Below are positions 5,736-6,216 of a DNA stretch of 6,216 nucleotides, one piece after another. A program made the translations under genes and the position numbers. The notes under the pieces are model-generated. The model saw only the letters and a program-made list of their open reading frames with translations, was not told the origin of the DNA and did no database searches. Every line of letters starts with the position of its first letter. The first letter of the stretch is position 1. The stretch is taken from the NCBI GenBank assembly GCA_040255925.1, contig JBDZVX010000141.1, positions 1 to 6,216 on the forward strand, given 5' to 3'. The DNA comes from Nitrolancea sp040255925 (GTDB lineage: Bacteria > Chloroflexota > Chloroflexia > Thermomicrobiales > Thermomicrobiaceae).

Positions 5736-6216
5736 CGCCACGCTCCTCCCCCCGCTCCCGACGAGCTTCGGCGATCAGTCGGAAGAAGTGAGACCGACCA
5801 TCCGGGCGGCGGCCAAGGTCGTTGAGATCGCAGCCAGCGGGCAGCCGGAGTGGATGCCAGCGCTCGCCGAGCTGCCGGCCGAATCGCTCAGCCGCCGCCT
5901 GGCCGGCCTGATCGCCATCGAGCACCCCATAAACCACCTCGGTCCTGGCCAGAAAGCCGAGCCGCTCGGCCGGGAGCGCGGTGCCGCAGGGACTGCAGGC
6001 CGGCAGCCGCCAGCTGACCGCCGTCAGGTAGTCGAAGACTCCTTCACAGAGGAAGACCTCGCGCTGACCGGCCACCCGCTCGAAGCCGAGGACCGGCCGT
6101 TCGCCGGGGAGTGCCAGGTATTTGGGCCGCTCCGGCGACTCGACGAGGCGCCGACCAATGAACCAGCAGCACTGGCTCCCGCGCAGTTCCGGCACGACGA
6201 TCCGGCCGGCGAAGAA
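5725..6216 (-). CDS. DnaG-like primase with TOPRIM domain, C-terminal part (enters from right edge)
   Basis: 163 residues of an open frame that continues past the right edge. It makes RNA primers for DNA synthesis, here probably for the excised or transferred element. It begins FFAGRIVVPELRGSQCCWFI, the DnaG pattern of RI-x-x-P then GR-L, followed by PKYLALPGERPVLGF. The TOPRIM domain is complete: EGVFDYL (catalytic Glu at about residue 58), CGTALPAERLGFL, VVYGVLDGDQAGQAAAERF (acidic DxD at about 100 and 102), and CDLNDL, a plasmid/phage-type variant of the host DPDD motif. It ends only about 35 residues later, so the C-terminal helicase-binding domain of chromosomal DnaG is missing, as in short element-encoded primases. 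Any N-terminal zinc finger would lie beyond the edge. The stop at 5725-5727 overlaps the next gene. A GTG at 6195 is merely internal, since the family pattern begins upstream of it. Confidence 0.92.
   Translation of the reverse strand, partial: FFAGRIVVPELRGSQCCWFIGRRLVESPERPKYLALPGERPVLGFERVAGQREVFLCEGVFDYLTAVSWRLPACSPCGTALPAERLGFLARTEVVYGVLDGDQAGQAAAERFGRQLGERWHPLRLPAGCDLNDLGRRPDGRSHFFRLIAEARRERGEERGDGR
5741..5753 (-). promoter_or_regulatory. Ribosome binding site of the 99-residue protein
   Basis: A GGGGGGAGGAGC run on the minus strand lies in the last primase codons. AGGAG is seven bases before the ATG at 5735 but only one base before the GTG at 5741, which decides for the ATG. Confidence 0.6.

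Larger units (their letters stand above)
1..6216. mobile_element. Part of an integrated conjugative or mobilisable element (integration end plus transfer/replication core)
   Basis: The window holds, all on one strand, a primase, a small unknown protein, a HerA/TraG-type ATPase with membrane anchors, a replication-relaxation family protein, an excisionase-like HTH protein and a tyrosine integrase. This combination is typical of integrative elements of Gram-positive and Chloroflexota type and contains no host housekeeping gene. Int is the last gene and points out of the left edge, so one attachment site probably lies just beyond position 1, because att sites usually flank int; none is visible inside. 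The element's other end, its cargo and any mating-pore genes are outside the window. Element identity is inferred from gene content. Whether it is self-transmissible cannot be told from this piece. Confidence 0.75.

Noticed and set aside
5436..5741. GTG start for the small protein
   Set aside because: It lies only one base after AGGAG, too close for initiation; the ATG six bases on has the right spacing.
1..6216. Search for tRNA genes, CRISPR arrays, insertion sequences and att direct repeats
   Set aside because: None was found by eye; no cloverleaf, regularly spaced repeats, transposase motifs or terminal inverted repeats were seen.

Overview
The window is GC-rich and all recognisable genes lie on the minus strand. 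It reads as the integration end and transfer core of an integrated mobile element (integrative and conjugative or mobilisable type). The gene set and protein style (a DnaG-like primase, a membrane-anchored HerA/TraG-type ATPase, a replication-relaxation family protein, an excisionase and a tyrosine integrase) resemble what I recall from elements of Chloroflexota, particularly Thermomicrobia such as Sphaerobacter and Nitrolancea. That host call is inference from recalled similarity and base composition; no rRNA or housekeeping gene is present to confirm it.

Layout in transcription order, right to left. A primase fragment with a complete TOPRIM domain enters from the right edge (6216-5725). It overlaps a 99-residue protein of unknown function (5735-5436), which overlaps a 903-residue ATPase (5452-2741), which overlaps by ATGA a 593-residue replication-relaxation protein (2744-963). 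The overlaps of 11, 17 and 4 nt and the Shine-Dalgarno sites inside the preceding genes make this a translationally coupled operon. After 122 nt comes a 67-residue excisionase-like HTH protein (840-637). A 350-nt non-coding stretch with several dyad symmetries follows, and then the start of a tyrosine integrase (286-1) that runs off the left edge.

Inferred working: Xis and Int handle excision and integration. The ATPase is the DNA pump at the membrane. The primase would start complementary-strand synthesis after transfer, or replicate the excised circle. The replication-relaxation protein is the likely DNA-binding, origin-processing or pump-partner component. No standard relaxase with a histidine triad is seen in this window.

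The most interesting points are these. The replication-relaxation protein looks like two copies of one fold in tandem, and its C-terminal copy appears to lack the conserved acidic core block usually found between its RPDG motif and its final beta-strands. The xis-int gap is dense with dyads, including a perfect 16-bp stem. A small unknown protein is locked between primase and pump.
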